Source: Aquaspirillum sp. LM1
GTDB lineage: Bacteria > Pseudomonadota > Gammaproteobacteria > Burkholderiales > Aquaspirillaceae
Direction of reading: 5' to 3'
DNA: 64,000 nucleotides
Assembly: GCF_002002905.1 (NCBI RefSeq)
Contig: NZ_CP019509.1
Location: 3,510,001-3,574,000 of the forward strand
The notes beneath the pieces were generated by a model. It was not told the DNA's origin. It saw only the letters and a program-made list of their open reading frames with translations, and searched no databases. Within the stretch, counting starts at the first letter, position 1, and every line of letters starts with the position of its first letter. Positions 7,862-16,915 of this stretch are shown here, one piece after another. The position numbers and the translations under genes are program-made.

Positions 7862-10800
7862 ATGGCAGAGCATTCCGGCACCAACACCCTGGCCTTTGGC
7901 CACGCCCAACTGGCCAAAGCCGTGGTGAAACGCATCCAGCGCCACTTCCGCACCGACGCCACCCGGCGCTCGGCGGTGGAACAATCGCTGGTGGTGGGCG
8001 TGTTTGGCGAATGGGGCAGCGGCAAAAGCTCGCTGCTGCATGCGGTGAAGCAGGATTTTGACAACCAGCCCGATGAAGCGGCCCCGGTGGTAACGGTGTT
8101 TTTCAACGCCTGGCGCTATGAAAAAGAACCGCATTTGATTGTGCCGTTGTTGAAGACGATACAAGCTGAGATCAAGCGGGCAACACCCACAAGCAGCCAG
8201 GAAAATTTGCCAATCACCGGCCAAGAAGACACCAGCAACACCCACCTATCGCTGTTTGAGCGATTCAAAGAAAAGTTGAGCAAAGGCAGCCAATTATTCG
8301 GCGATGCCGCCAAGGCTTTTGCCCAAGTGGCCCACGAAGCGACCATTACCTTCAAGCAGCCTGGCATTCCGGTGGAAGTGTCGCTAAAAACCAGCCCAAA
8401 GGCCGCCGTCGAACTGTTTCGCAGCAGTCAGGATAAAAAAGACGAGAAAAAAGACAACAGTGCGCCCGACCCCAGCCACTACGCCAAACTCGACGAATAC
8501 GACACCCTCTATCTGGAATTTGAACGCCAGCTGCGCGAGCTGACCGACAGCGACCCGGCGCTGAACCTGCTGTTCTTTATCGACGACCTGGACCGCTGCC
8601 TGCCCGAAAAAGCGCTGGAAATGCTGGAGGCCATCAAGCTGTTTTTCGACGTGCCGCGTTGCGTGTTTGTGCTGGCGGTGGACGACGAAGTGGTGGAGCG
8701 CGGCGTGCAGCACCGTTACCGCGACTATCTGTTTGAAGCCAGCAAGGCCGCCAGCGCCGACGCCAGCCACCGCCTGCCGATCACCGGCGCTGAATACCTG
8801 GAAAAAATTATCCACCTGCCGCTGCGCCTACCGCCGGCACAAACCGGACAAGCGGAGCAGTTTTTGCGCGAGCGTTATCCGGAGTTGTTTGACCATCAGG
8901 CCAGCTACCACAAACACCAGGTATTTACACAGCAAGCCTACAAGGAAGAAGAAGAGGCTCGTCAAAAGGTAAAATACCATCGCGATGTTCTGAATATGAA
9001 CAGGCAATACAACACGACACAAGAAATGTTGTTAGAAACAAGTGCACGAGACTACGCCCAGCAACATTTGGAACATGCCCAGCAAAAGCGTGACTTATGC
9101 CGACTCTTTGTCAGCGCCGTACCACCAGTGCCACGAAAACTCCAGCGTGCAGCTGAACTTTTTCACATGCTGCTGGATGCCAGCCAGCAACTTGGTATGG
9201 GTATTGATCAACAGCCCAGCAAGGTAATGCTGCTGGCGCGGCTAGCTATCTGGCAATGCTTTGCCCCAGAACTATTCCGCTTGTGCCGCCGCCAACCTAG
9301 CCGCTTTTTGCGCATTGCTCAGTGGTTTGCTGCTAGTCAGCAAGATTTTTATATTATTAATGCGGAAGAGCATATCGAAAAAGATATTTATGGAGAAAGC
9401 CGGGGTGATGCACTAATTGAACTAAAAAATTTACGTCGCTCCGTCGCTGCTTCGCATAACCAGCGAAGTGAGTTTGACCTAAAAGCACTATTTATCGCCT
9501 ACCCCAGCGACATTCTACCGAATCAAACTAGCGCAGAAGAAGAAAAACTGGATGTACCTATCTGGCAAAACACAGATGAACTAAGAAAATTAGCACAATT
9601 TGGCATAGACATGTCAATAGATGAAATTATATTAACAAAATACGATACAACAGAAACCCTGTTTCCTAATGCAATATATGGCCATGTAGCTGATGAGCTA
9701 GAATTTTTTAAACTACTATTTAGCAAAAATCTAGCTGATCAACAAGATGCACTCACGCACCGCTTACAAGGAGGATTGTTACCACCACCGTTATTTTACA
9801 AAGCATTAAAAAACCCAAAGCTTCAGCATCAAACCCCAGAATGGCTAGCGCGGCTTATTAAATACTTGACACCTGAAGATGCAGAAAACTTACCTCCCAT
9901 TCAACCAGATTTATCAGCAATCGTTTGGCACTTACGTCGCCCAAGATTTTCTTCAAAAGGAGATACCGCTCTCATCCCAGAACAAAATGGAACAGCAAAA
10001 TTATGGAATATACATACAGGCGCACTTATAAGGTCATTTAATGGGCACAACGATGGATTTATGTGCTGCGCCTTTTCACACAAACAAGATGTCATACTAA
10101 CAGGTAGCCACGACAAAACCGCAAAACTATGGGATTTAAACAATGGGGAATTAATAAAAACATTTAGCGACCACGCCCATCACGTAATCGGCTGCGCCTT
10201 TTCCGTTAACGACCAAAATATTTTTACCGTAGATAGTAAGCCTGGGAAAATTAAAATCTGGGATAGAAAAACCGGAGCTCAGCTAAGAGAGATTAATATT
10301 GGCCAAAATCATATAAGTGCATGCGACTTTTCCCCAGATAGAACGGCTGCAGTTACGACATACTACGGTCTTACGGCCACGCTATGGAATATAGAAACAG
10401 GAACAATTATCCATGAACTTAAAGGGCATACGAAAACTATATCTGACTGCCAATTTTCCCTTGATGGGAAGACTATCCTTACCGTCAGTTATGACTCAAC
10501 CGCAAAGTTATGGGATACTTCGACCGGAGCACTACTAAATAGTATAGAAATTTATAGTCCGCAATATAATCTTTCTTGCGCAAGTTCACCAGACGGCAAA
10601 AAATTCATAACGGGACACAGCGTGGAAAGTGCTGAGTCAAACAAGCTTATTGATCCACCTGTTACATGTTGTGCAACACTTTGGGACTCAGAAAAAAGAG
10701 AGTCGATATTTATTTTCCAGCACAGGGGCTCCGATGTGTTTGGAGCCTTTTCTAATGACGGAGCTCGTATTATTACTACGAGCATAGACAATACAGCAAA

Positions 10801-12076
10801 GATATGGAGTGCTAAGACAGGAGAGCAGCTTAAATCTCTTGCCGGATTATACGAAAGCATTAGCTGCTGTATATTTTCGCCAACAGGAAAAAACATTCTC
10901 ACTGCAGATGAATTATACTCTTTTATTTTGTGGGACATAGCATCTGGAGAATTAATCAAAAAATATGTAGACCATAAAATGCAAGCAACAGCACGTCATT
11001 GCGCATTCTCTCCAGACGGAAAATCAATACTAATAAACAGTACAGGAAACGCTGGGGTTAGCAGCCATGCCTCGCTATGGGATATCCAAACTGGCACACG
11101 GAGCCTGTCTTTTTTTGGACACTCGGGATACATTACGAATGTCGCCTTTTCCCCAAATGGGGAATACATACTAACATCCAGTAGCGACCACACTGCTAAA
11201 CTATTTGATTCACAATCAGGTGAAGAATTGCAGTCGTATAAAGGCCATTCTTCAATAGTATGTAGCTGCGCCTTTTCTCCTGACGGCCAGCAAGTTCTTA
11301 CAAGCAGTACAGACCACACAGCAAAGCTATGGAATCGCCACACAGGAGAGCTAATCCATACCTTTGAAGGACATACTAGTTTAGTACATAGTTGTAGTTT
11401 TTCTCCGGACGGGCGAATGGTATTAACATCTAGTTTTGATGGTACAATAAGATTGTGGGATGCACAAACAGGCAAGCAGTTCAAATTATTGTTTGAATTT
11501 GGATCACTAACACCAAGAAATCAAGCATCATTTTCACCCAATAACCGCACAGTTATTTTTGCAGAAAAATATACAGCCATATTATTAGACACTCAAACGG
11601 GCAATGTACTACATAGGTTACAACACGCCTCATGGATTAACAGCAGTGCCTTTTCACCGGATGGCGTATATGCTATTACTGGTAGTGCTGACGGCACCGC
11701 CAAACTCTGGGATGTTCATACCGGAACACTGCTTCGCACTTTTTTCACATCGCAAGTAGATAATATAGCATTTTCCTGGCCGGCCAGCCCGCAAGATTTT
11801 ATTAACAATGGCTGCGTGCTGAGAAAACTCAATAACAAACAAGACATTGACTGGGAAAAGCCACTTAACTGGATTATTCAAGATAAATACCTTAAAGAAC
11901 AACAGCCTATCCGCACATGGCCCTTGATCAAATTGATTACACGCTATGGCGATCAAACATCACGTCAGCTACTGCCGGCATCGGCTCAATCGACAACAGA
12001 AACAAAACAATCTGCCCAATCTGTATGGGGATGGCCGCCTAGCACAGTGATGCACGATATAGCTAAATTGCGTTGA
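7862..12076 (+). CDS. KAP-type P-loop NTPase with C-terminal WD40 propellers
   Basis: This is a 1404-residue protein. The N-terminal third is a KAP-family NTPase: Walker A GEWGSGKSS at residues 49-57, the conserved FFNAWRYE segment near 80, and Walker B LLFFIDDLDRC near 236-246. A helical middle region follows. From about residue 690 to 1310 there are 14 WD40 units ending in variants of AKLWD-x-x-TG, enough for two seven-bladed propellers. No membrane helix interrupts the P-loop domain, unlike many KAP proteins. KAP and STAND-like NTPases fused to repeat sensors often act in phage defence or cell suicide, but no effector domain is visible here. GGGAG lies 6 nt before the ATG. Base composition is GC-rich up to about 9.3 kb and AT-rich from there to about 11.9 kb. 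Confidence 0.85.
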   Translation: MAEHSGTNTLAFGHAQLAKAVVKRIQRHFRTDATRRSAVEQSLVVGVFGEWGSGKSSLLHAVKQDFDNQPDEAAPVVTVFFNAWRYEKEPHLIVPLLKTIQAEIKRATPTSSQENLPITGQEDTSNTHLSLFERFKEKLSKGSQLFGDAAKAFAQVAHEATITFKQPGIPVEVSLKTSPKAAVELFRSSQDKKDEKKDNSAPDPSHYAKLDEYDTLYLEFERQLRELTDSDPALNLLFFIDDLDRCLPEKALEMLEAIKLFFDVPRCVFVLAVDDEVVERGVQHRYRDYLFEASKAASADASHRLPITGAEYLEKIIHLPLRLPPAQTGQAEQFLRERYPELFDHQASYHKHQVFTQQAYKEEEEARQKVKYHRDVLNMNRQYNTTQEMLLETSARDYAQQHLEHAQQKRDLCRLFVSAVPPVPRKLQRAAELFHMLLDASQQLGMGIDQQPSKVMLLARLAIWQCFAPELFRLCRRQPSRFLRIAQWFAASQQDFYIINAEEHIEKDIYGESRGDALIELKNLRRSVAASHNQRSEFDLKALFIAYPSDILPNQTSAEEEKLDVPIWQNTDELRKLAQFGIDMSIDEIILTKYDTTETLFPNAIYGHVADELEFFKLLFSKNLADQQDALTHRLQGGLLPPPLFYKALKNPKLQHQTPEWLARLIKYLTPEDAENLPPIQPDLSAIVWHLRRPRFSSKGDTALIPEQNGTAKLWNIHTGALIRSFNGHNDGFMCCAFSHKQDVILTGSHDKTAKLWDLNNGELIKTFSDHAHHVIGCAFSVNDQNIFTVDSKPGKIKIWDRKTGAQLREINIGQNHISACDFSPDRTAAVTTYYGLTATLWNIETGTIIHELKGHTKTISDCQFSLDGKTILTVSYDSTAKLWDTSTGALLNSIEIYSPQYNLSCASSPDGKKFITGHSVESAESNKLIDPPVTCCATLWDSEKRESIFIFQHRGSDVFGAFSNDGARIITTSIDNTAKIWSAKTGEQLKSLAGLYESISCCIFSPTGKNILTADELYSFILWDIASGELIKKYVDHKMQATARHCAFSPDGKSILINSTGNAGVSSHASLWDIQTGTRSLSFFGHSGYITNVAFSPNGEYILTSSSDHTAKLFDSQSGEELQSYKGHSSIVCSCAFSPDGQQVLTSSTDHTAKLWNRHTGELIHTFEGHTSLVHSCSFSPDGRMVLTSSFDGTIRLWDAQTGKQFKLLFEFGSLTPRNQASFSPNNRTVIFAEKYTAILLDTQTGNVLHRLQHASWINSSAFSPDGVYAITGSADGTAKLWDVHTGTLLRTFFTSQVDNIAFSWPASPQDFINNGCVLRKLNNKQDIDWEKPLNWIIQDKYLKEQQPIRTWPLIKLITRYGDQTSRQLLPASAQSTTETKQSAQSVWGWPPSTVMHDIAKLR

Positions 12077-12247
12077 TCTTGAAGTAGTAGTCAACAACAG
12101 CAGTCGAAAGTTGCTGCGCGGCTCCGTTGCCCGCCCGCCCCCAACCACGCAAGCCTTGCCCGCACCCGCGTGGCCGGGGGAGGGCATTCACAACGTCCCC
12201 CTGCTCGCCGTCCTTGTGTCATCCCTTCACGACACCAAGGAAGCGCC

Positions 12248-13921
12248 ATGGAAATCGACTTTCACTATTACGCCACCTATCTGGCCGCCGGGCTGGCGGG
12301 TTACGACACCACGGCACCGGACGAGGCCACGCTGTCGGATGCGGCCAAAATTGCCTATGCGGCGCAGTATGTCGATGATCTGGACGAAAGCCGGGTGCTG
12401 GAAAACGACGCTTTCATTATTCAAAGCCGCGATTTCACCCCGGTGGCCACGGTGCAAACCAGCAAGCAGATTGCCGCGCTGGAAGTGGGCATCGGGGAAT
12501 GGGCCCCCGAAAAACTGCAAAAACTGCGTCAGGTGTGGTCGGCGTTTCACTTTTTGCCGGGCAATTACGGCGACAACCCCGAGCGGCTGCCGTATGGCAA
12601 TCCAGCGGTGTTGCGCAGCAATAAAGAAAGCTACGCCCAGATTGGGGCCGAGTTTCAATTGATGTGCCGGCCCAACAGCATTCTGGTGGGCCAGATGATC
12701 AATAACCTGGCCCAGCACGCCAATGAAGATTATTTTCTGCATCTGCTGGGGCTGCGCATGCATGTGATGGCAGACACCTGGGCGCATATGAACTACGCCG
12801 GCACGCCGTCGTACTACATCAACGATGCGCAAAAGTTTGTCTGGGACAACACCAGCAAAAAGGAAATCCCCTTTGCCCCGTTCAGCTCCACGCCCTCGTC
12901 GCTGACCCCGCGCTCGGTGGCCTATCTGGGCCATGGCCGCATGGGCCACCTGCCGGATTGCCCGTGGCTGGTGTACACCTACCAGCCTTTATGGTCGGAT
13001 GTGCCCATCACCAAAAACAACCCGCAAGACTACCTGAAAGCCTTCCGCCAGATGGTGGCGGCCATGAGCTGGCTGCGCATGGGCCAGTACGACCGGCCAT
13101 TTGACCCCAGCGATGTGGCCGATTTGCCGGCTGACATCGAAGCCGCCCTGATGGCGCTGCTGACCAAGCCGTATTTGATCAATGGTAACGACATGGCCGC
13201 GCGCAAGCAGGCGTGGGCGCAGGCGATTCCCACCTTCCAGTACAACGACGTCAATCTGTCTGCCGCGCCAAACTACCTTCCCCAGCGCTGGCTGGATATT
13301 TACAAGCAGACAGGCGCATCCAGCAGCGACCACTACTGCTTCAGCAAGGCTGCCGCGCTGCATCTGGCACTGGTGACGGCAGAAGTGCGGCAGGCCACCG
13401 GCATGGTGCTCAGCCAGCCACCCAGCGTCAGCCTGCCGCCGCCCACGCTGCAGTGGGGCGCATCCAGCACACTGCAAAGCGTGCAGTTGCTGACCAACGA
13501 GCAAGCCGACCCACCACGCGGCATTGGCGCATTTGCAGCCAGCGGCATTGCCGGGCAGTACTACCCGAAGCTGTCCAGCAACCTGCAGCCCTTGAGCCTG
13601 ATTTTGCCTCCTGGGGCGGAGTCGGTGCGCACTGGCGACTTGGTGCAGATTCTGTCGCAGGAGCTTGGGCTGGGCTATTACCGCGTGCTGGGCGACTGGA
13701 AAACCGGCACCTACTACTACACCCAGAGCGTTGACTGGGCACCGCAGACCTGGGTGATCAAAAGCGCCAACCAGACCATTGCCGATGGCCAGACCATTCA
13801 GGCTGGCGAACCAGTGCAGCTGGTTAACCTGGCCACCCAGAAATACCTGTGCTGGGATAAAAACAACAACAACATCACCACCGCCGGCAACAGCATGCAA
13901 AGCGTGTGGATTATCCAATAA
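12248..13921 (+). CDS. DUF6765-like protein, predicted metal-dependent hydrolase
   Basis: This 557-residue protein begins MEIDFHYYATYLAAGLAGY, the N-terminus I associate with DUF6765. A His/Asp cluster around residues 172-186 (HVMADTWAHMNYAG) resembles the metal site of helical zinc phospholipase C-type domains. The last roughly 150 residues contain short repeats such as GEPVQLVNLATQKYLCWD, reminiscent of a beta-trefoil or ricin-like binding module. AAGGA before the ATG at 12248 fixes the start. There is no signal peptide. It follows the KAP gene by 171 bp in the same orientation but has its own GC-rich composition and a strong terminator. Function is unknown; the hydrolase idea is inference. 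Confidence 0.65.
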   Translation: MEIDFHYYATYLAAGLAGYDTTAPDEATLSDAAKIAYAAQYVDDLDESRVLENDAFIIQSRDFTPVATVQTSKQIAALEVGIGEWAPEKLQKLRQVWSAFHFLPGNYGDNPERLPYGNPAVLRSNKESYAQIGAEFQLMCRPNSILVGQMINNLAQHANEDYFLHLLGLRMHVMADTWAHMNYAGTPSYYINDAQKFVWDNTSKKEIPFAPFSSTPSSLTPRSVAYLGHGRMGHLPDCPWLVYTYQPLWSDVPITKNNPQDYLKAFRQMVAAMSWLRMGQYDRPFDPSDVADLPADIEAALMALLTKPYLINGNDMAARKQAWAQAIPTFQYNDVNLSAAPNYLPQRWLDIYKQTGASSSDHYCFSKAAALHLALVTAEVRQATGMVLSQPPSVSLPPPTLQWGASSTLQSVQLLTNEQADPPRGIGAFAASGIAGQYYPKLSSNLQPLSLILPPGAESVRTGDLVQILSQELGLGYYRVLGDWKTGTYYYTQSVDWAPQTWVIKSANQTIADGQTIQAGEPVQLVNLATQKYLCWDKNNNNITTAGNSMQSVWIIQ

Positions 13922-13929
13922 GCGCCAGC

Positions 13930-13963
13930 GGGCAAAGGCCCCCGCAGCATGGGGCTTTTGCCC
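13930..13963 (+). terminator. Terminator-like hairpin after the DUF6765-like gene
   Basis: A 13-bp stem with one G-T wobble (13930-13942 with 13951-13963) has an eight-base loop and lies 9 bp after the stop codon. The 3' arm includes TTTT rather than being followed by a T run. Confidence 0.55.
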
Positions 13964-14068
13964 GGCCATGGCGGCGTTGCCCACGCTGGACGGGCTGACC
14001 TCGTTTTTCCGCGTTTCCCCCGTGGCTGACGCGGTAAAATGGCGGTTTCCCTGCTTGCTGTTGCCACC

Positions 14069-14407
14069 ATGTCCACCCCTCTGCTCAACCTCACCCCGCT
14101 GCAAGCCCAGTTGCGCGCCTTTGCCCAGGCGCGTGGCTGGGAACCGCATCACACCCCGCGCAATCTGCTGCTCGCCCTGGTGGGCGAAGTGGGCGAGCTG
14201 GCGGAAATCCTGCAATGGCGCAGCGACGCCGGGCTGGCCACGCTGGCGCAGGATGATCCTGCCGAATGGGTCCACCTGGGCGAAGAGCTGGCTGATGTGC
14301 AGATTTATCTGGCGCGGCTGGCCGATGTGCTGGGGGTGGACATGGCCGCCGCCGTGGCCGACAAACTGGCCAAAAACGCGCGTAAATACCCGGAGCCGCA
14401 AGCATGA
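14069..14407 (+). CDS. MazG-like nucleotide pyrophosphohydrolase (dCTPase-type)
   Basis: This 112-residue all-alpha NTP pyrophosphatase is of the MazG-like/DCTPP1 kind, which hydrolyses non-canonical or surplus dNTPs to NMP plus pyrophosphate. The metal-binding pattern GEVGELAEILQW then EELADVQIYL (ExxE...ExxD) is present. I chose the ATG at 14069 because an upstream ATG overlaps a probable -10 element (TAAAAT, 14035-14040), and the N-terminus then matches the family. Its stop overlaps the sirtuin start by ATGA, so the two are translationally coupled. Confidence 0.8.
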   Translation: MSTPLLNLTPLQAQLRAFAQARGWEPHHTPRNLLLALVGEVGELAEILQWRSDAGLATLAQDDPAEWVHLGEELADVQIYLARLADVLGVDMAAAVADKLAKNARKYPEPQA

Positions 14408-15177
14408 CCGCCCGCCTGCACGCCCCCACCGACCCTAACGCCGCACTGGATACGCTGGCCGGCTGGCTGGCCGAGGCGCGGCATATTGCCGTGCTGACCG
14501 GCGCCGGGATGAGCACCGAATCAGGCATTCCGGATTTCCGGTCGTATCAGGGCCGCTATACGCAAAACGCCAGCCTGGCCGAGGTGCTGTCGATTGACTA
14601 TTTTCAGCACAATCCGGCCGATTTCTGGCAGGCGTTCAAAGAGATTTTCGAACTGAAATTGGTGGGCAACAAACAGCCCAACGCCGGTCATCGGTTTTTG
14701 GCCTGGCTGGAAACCCAGGGCAAGACGGTCAGCGTGCTGACGCAAAACATCGACGGCCTGCACCAGTGCGCTGGCAGCCGCGAGGTGGTGGAGGTTCACG
14801 GCACTTTGCAGCGGGCGGTGTGCCCGGCGTGCGGGCGCATGCATGATCTGGCCCATGTGCTGGCCAGCCCGCTGCCGCGCTGCCTGAGCTGCTGCACCCC
14901 GCTCAAGCCGGATGTGGTGCTGTACGGCGAGGCGGTCAGCCAGTTTGAAGCGGCGCTGCTGAAGGTGCTGGACGCCGATGTGCTGCTGGTGCTGGGGTCA
15001 TCGCTGGAGGTGGGGCCGGTGAATCTGCTGCCGCTGGAGGCGCATCAGCACGGGATTGATTGCGCGCTGATCAACCTGGACCCCACCCGGCTGGACCGCT
15101 GTTTTGACCTGGTGTTTCGCGCCCCGATTGGCCAGACCGCCCAGGCCCTGCAAGCGCGGCTCGAAAGCCGGGCATGA
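14404..15177 (+). CDS. Sir2-family NAD-dependent protein deacylase
   Basis: This 257-residue sirtuin is predicted to remove acyl groups from lysines using NAD+. The NAD-binding [15 protein letters not shown] is at 33-47, TQNIDGLH at 113-120, the catalytic His is H132 in EVHG, and zinc cysteines are CPAC at 140-143 and CLSC at 160-163. It has a typical length for bacterial CobB-like enzymes. It overlaps the MazG-like gene by ATGA upstream and the YkgJ gene by ATGA downstream, so the three form a tight operon. Confidence 0.92.
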   Translation: MTARLHAPTDPNAALDTLAGWLAEARHIAVLTGAGMSTESGIPDFRSYQGRYTQNASLAEVLSIDYFQHNPADFWQAFKEIFELKLVGNKQPNAGHRFLAWLETQGKTVSVLTQNIDGLHQCAGSREVVEVHGTLQRAVCPACGRMHDLAHVLASPLPRCLSCCTPLKPDVVLYGEAVSQFEAALLKVLDADVLLVLGSSLEVGPVNLLPLEAHQHGIDCALINLDPTRLDRCFDLVFRAPIGQTAQALQARLESRA

Positions 15178-15443
15178 ACGTCGGTCCGGTATGCCGGCCT
15201 GGCTGTGGCGCGTGCTGCATTGCCCCGTCGATTTCCAGCGCCATTCCCGGCATGCCAGATGGCAAGCCCGCCGGGATGCGCTGCATCCAGCTGGACGCCG
15301 ACGCCCGCTGTGCGATTTTTACCCACCCCGACCGCCCGGCAGTGTGCGCCGGGCTGCAGGCCGAGGCGGCCATGTGCGGCAGCAATGCCCAGCAGGCGAT
15401 GGTCTGGCTGGCTGAGCTGGAGCAGTCCACCGCGCCGGTTTAG
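15174..15443 (+). CDS. YkgJ-family cysteine-cluster protein
   Basis: This 89-residue protein has the CRPGCGACC cysteine cluster at residues 7-15, further cysteines at conserved spacings (MRCIQL, RCAIF, AVCAGL) and a late AMCG. This is the pattern of YkgJ/UPF0153 proteins, which are thought to bind zinc or an Fe-S centre; their function is unsettled. It is the third gene of the MazG-like/sirtuin operon, with a 4-bp overlap. Confidence 0.8.
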   Translation: MNVGPVCRPGCGACCIAPSISSAIPGMPDGKPAGMRCIQLDADARCAIFTHPDRPAVCAGLQAEAAMCGSNAQQAMVWLAELEQSTAPV

Positions 15444-15490
15444 CCGGCGTGGTGGAGGGGGCTGGCGTGGCCAATGCGCACCGGATGCCC

Positions 15491-16870
15491 CTACACGGCA
15501 AACCCATACAGCCGCCATTCGGTTTCCGACACGTCCAGCGCCAGGCGTTCGTACTCGGCGCGCTTGATCGCCACAAACGCCTGATGCAGCGCTTCGCCCA
15601 GCACGTCGCGCATAAAGGCCGAGCCGGCCAGGCGCTCGATCGCGTCGAACCAGGTTTTAGGCAGCTGGTTGGTGGGGGCGTGGGCGTAGCTGTTGCCTTC
15701 GGCGGCGGGGCCGGGGTCGCTGCGCTGGGCAATGCCGTGCAGCGCGCCGGCCAGGGTGACGGCGGCCACCAGGTAGGGGTTGGCGTCTACCCCGGCCACC
15801 CGGTGTTCAAAGTGGCGGGTATTGGCCGAAGAGTTGGGCACCCGTAGCGCCACGGTGCGGTTTTCCACACCCCAGGTGTCGGATGCCGGCGAATACACCA
15901 CCGAGGCAAACCGCCGCCATGAGTTCAAAAACGGGGCCAGCACCAGCATGGTGTCGCCAATGGTGTGGCGGATGCCACCAATCGAGTGCAGCATCAGCGG
16001 GCTAAGCTGGCCAGAGGGCTGGTCGGCATACAGATTACGACCATCGGCATCGGCCAGCGACAGGTGCAGGTGCATGCCAGAGCCGGCTTCCTGACCAAAC
16101 GGCTTGGCCATGAAACACGCTTCCATGCCAAAGCGCCGGGCTGCCGAGCGGATCAGCCGTTTGGCCATGATCACATCGTCGGCGGCGCGCAGCAGGTCGC
16201 GGTAGCGGATGGTCAGCTCGTACTGGCCCACGGCGTATTCGGAAATCACCGATTCCAGCGGCAGGCCCAGCTGCTCGGCACCGGTGTAAATCATGTCGAA
16301 AAACGGTGACATTTCGTCCAGCTCGTCCACCGACATGGTGTTGCGGTTCAGCGAGCGCCGCCCGGTCAGCGGGTAGCGGGCAGGCAGGTAGCGGCCCTGG
16401 GCGTCGGGCTGGCTGTCTACCAGATAAAACTCCAGCTCAAACGCGCCCATGGGCTGAAATCCAGCTTGCCGGGCGGCGGCAATTTGCCGTTCCAGCACCG
16501 GGCGCGGGTCGGCGCAAAAGGGCTGGCCATCTGGCTCGTACATGCTGACCAGCACCTGGCCCCGGTTCAGATGCGGCTGCAGGCCCAGGGTGCCGGGCAC
16601 GGGCCAGCAGCGCTTGTCGCCGCCGCCATCGTGCAACACCAGCCCGGTACCATCCACGTCATCTCCGGCCACATCCTGGCCAAACAGCGACGCCGGCATG
16701 GGCCGGCCACTGGCAAACAGCGCTTCCAGCTCATGCCGGCGGATGATCTTGCCGCGACCTATGCCATGGCAATCGGTCATGATCACATCAATGCCCTGAA
16801 CCTCGGGATACTTGGTCAAAAACGCGTGAGCTTCTTCCTGCGTGGACCCGGTGGGTGACTGCACCTGCAT
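15491..16870 (-). CDS. Glutamine-synthetase-family ligase (PuuA-like)
   Basis: This roughly 459-residue member of the glutamine synthetase superfamily is most like gamma-glutamylputrescine synthetase, which ligates glutamate to polyamines with ATP. Visible are GIDVIMTDCHGIGRGK in the N-terminal beta-grasp, the catalytic segment PMGAFELEFYLVD, GSGMHLHLSL (ATP/glutamate site) and ENRTVALRVPN. The tyrosine adenylylation loop typical of GlnA is not evident. An ATG at 16870 follows a weak AAGTG; a GTG three codons earlier is an alternative. No other polyamine-catabolism genes adjoin it, so the substrate is inferred from resemblance only. Confidence 0.8.
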   Translation of the reverse strand: MQVQSPTGSTQEEAHAFLTKYPEVQGIDVIMTDCHGIGRGKIIRRHELEALFASGRPMPASLFGQDVAGDDVDGTGLVLHDGGGDKRCWPVPGTLGLQPHLNRGQVLVSMYEPDGQPFCADPRPVLERQIAAARQAGFQPMGAFELEFYLVDSQPDAQGRYLPARYPLTGRRSLNRNTMSVDELDEMSPFFDMIYTGAEQLGLPLESVISEYAVGQYELTIRYRDLLRAADDVIMAKRLIRSAARRFGMEACFMAKPFGQEAGSGMHLHLSLADADGRNLYADQPSGQLSPLMLHSIGGIRHTIGDTMLVLAPFLNSWRRFASVVYSPASDTWGVENRTVALRVPNSSANTRHFEHRVAGVDANPYLVAAVTLAGALHGIAQRSDPGPAAEGNSYAHAPTNQLPKTWFDAIERLAGSAFMRDVLGEALHQAFVAIKRAEYERLALDVSETEWRLYGFAV

Positions 16871-16915
16871 GGTGGACACTTTCTATTTCAATGATTGAAG
16901 GACGTGCTGATTTAG

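Noticed and set aside
12989..14401. 470-codon minus-strand frame opposite the DUF6765-like and MazG-like genes
   Set aside because: Composition is typical of antisense shadow (His, Gln, Val, Gly, Arg), and it spans two genes with clear motifs on the plus strand.
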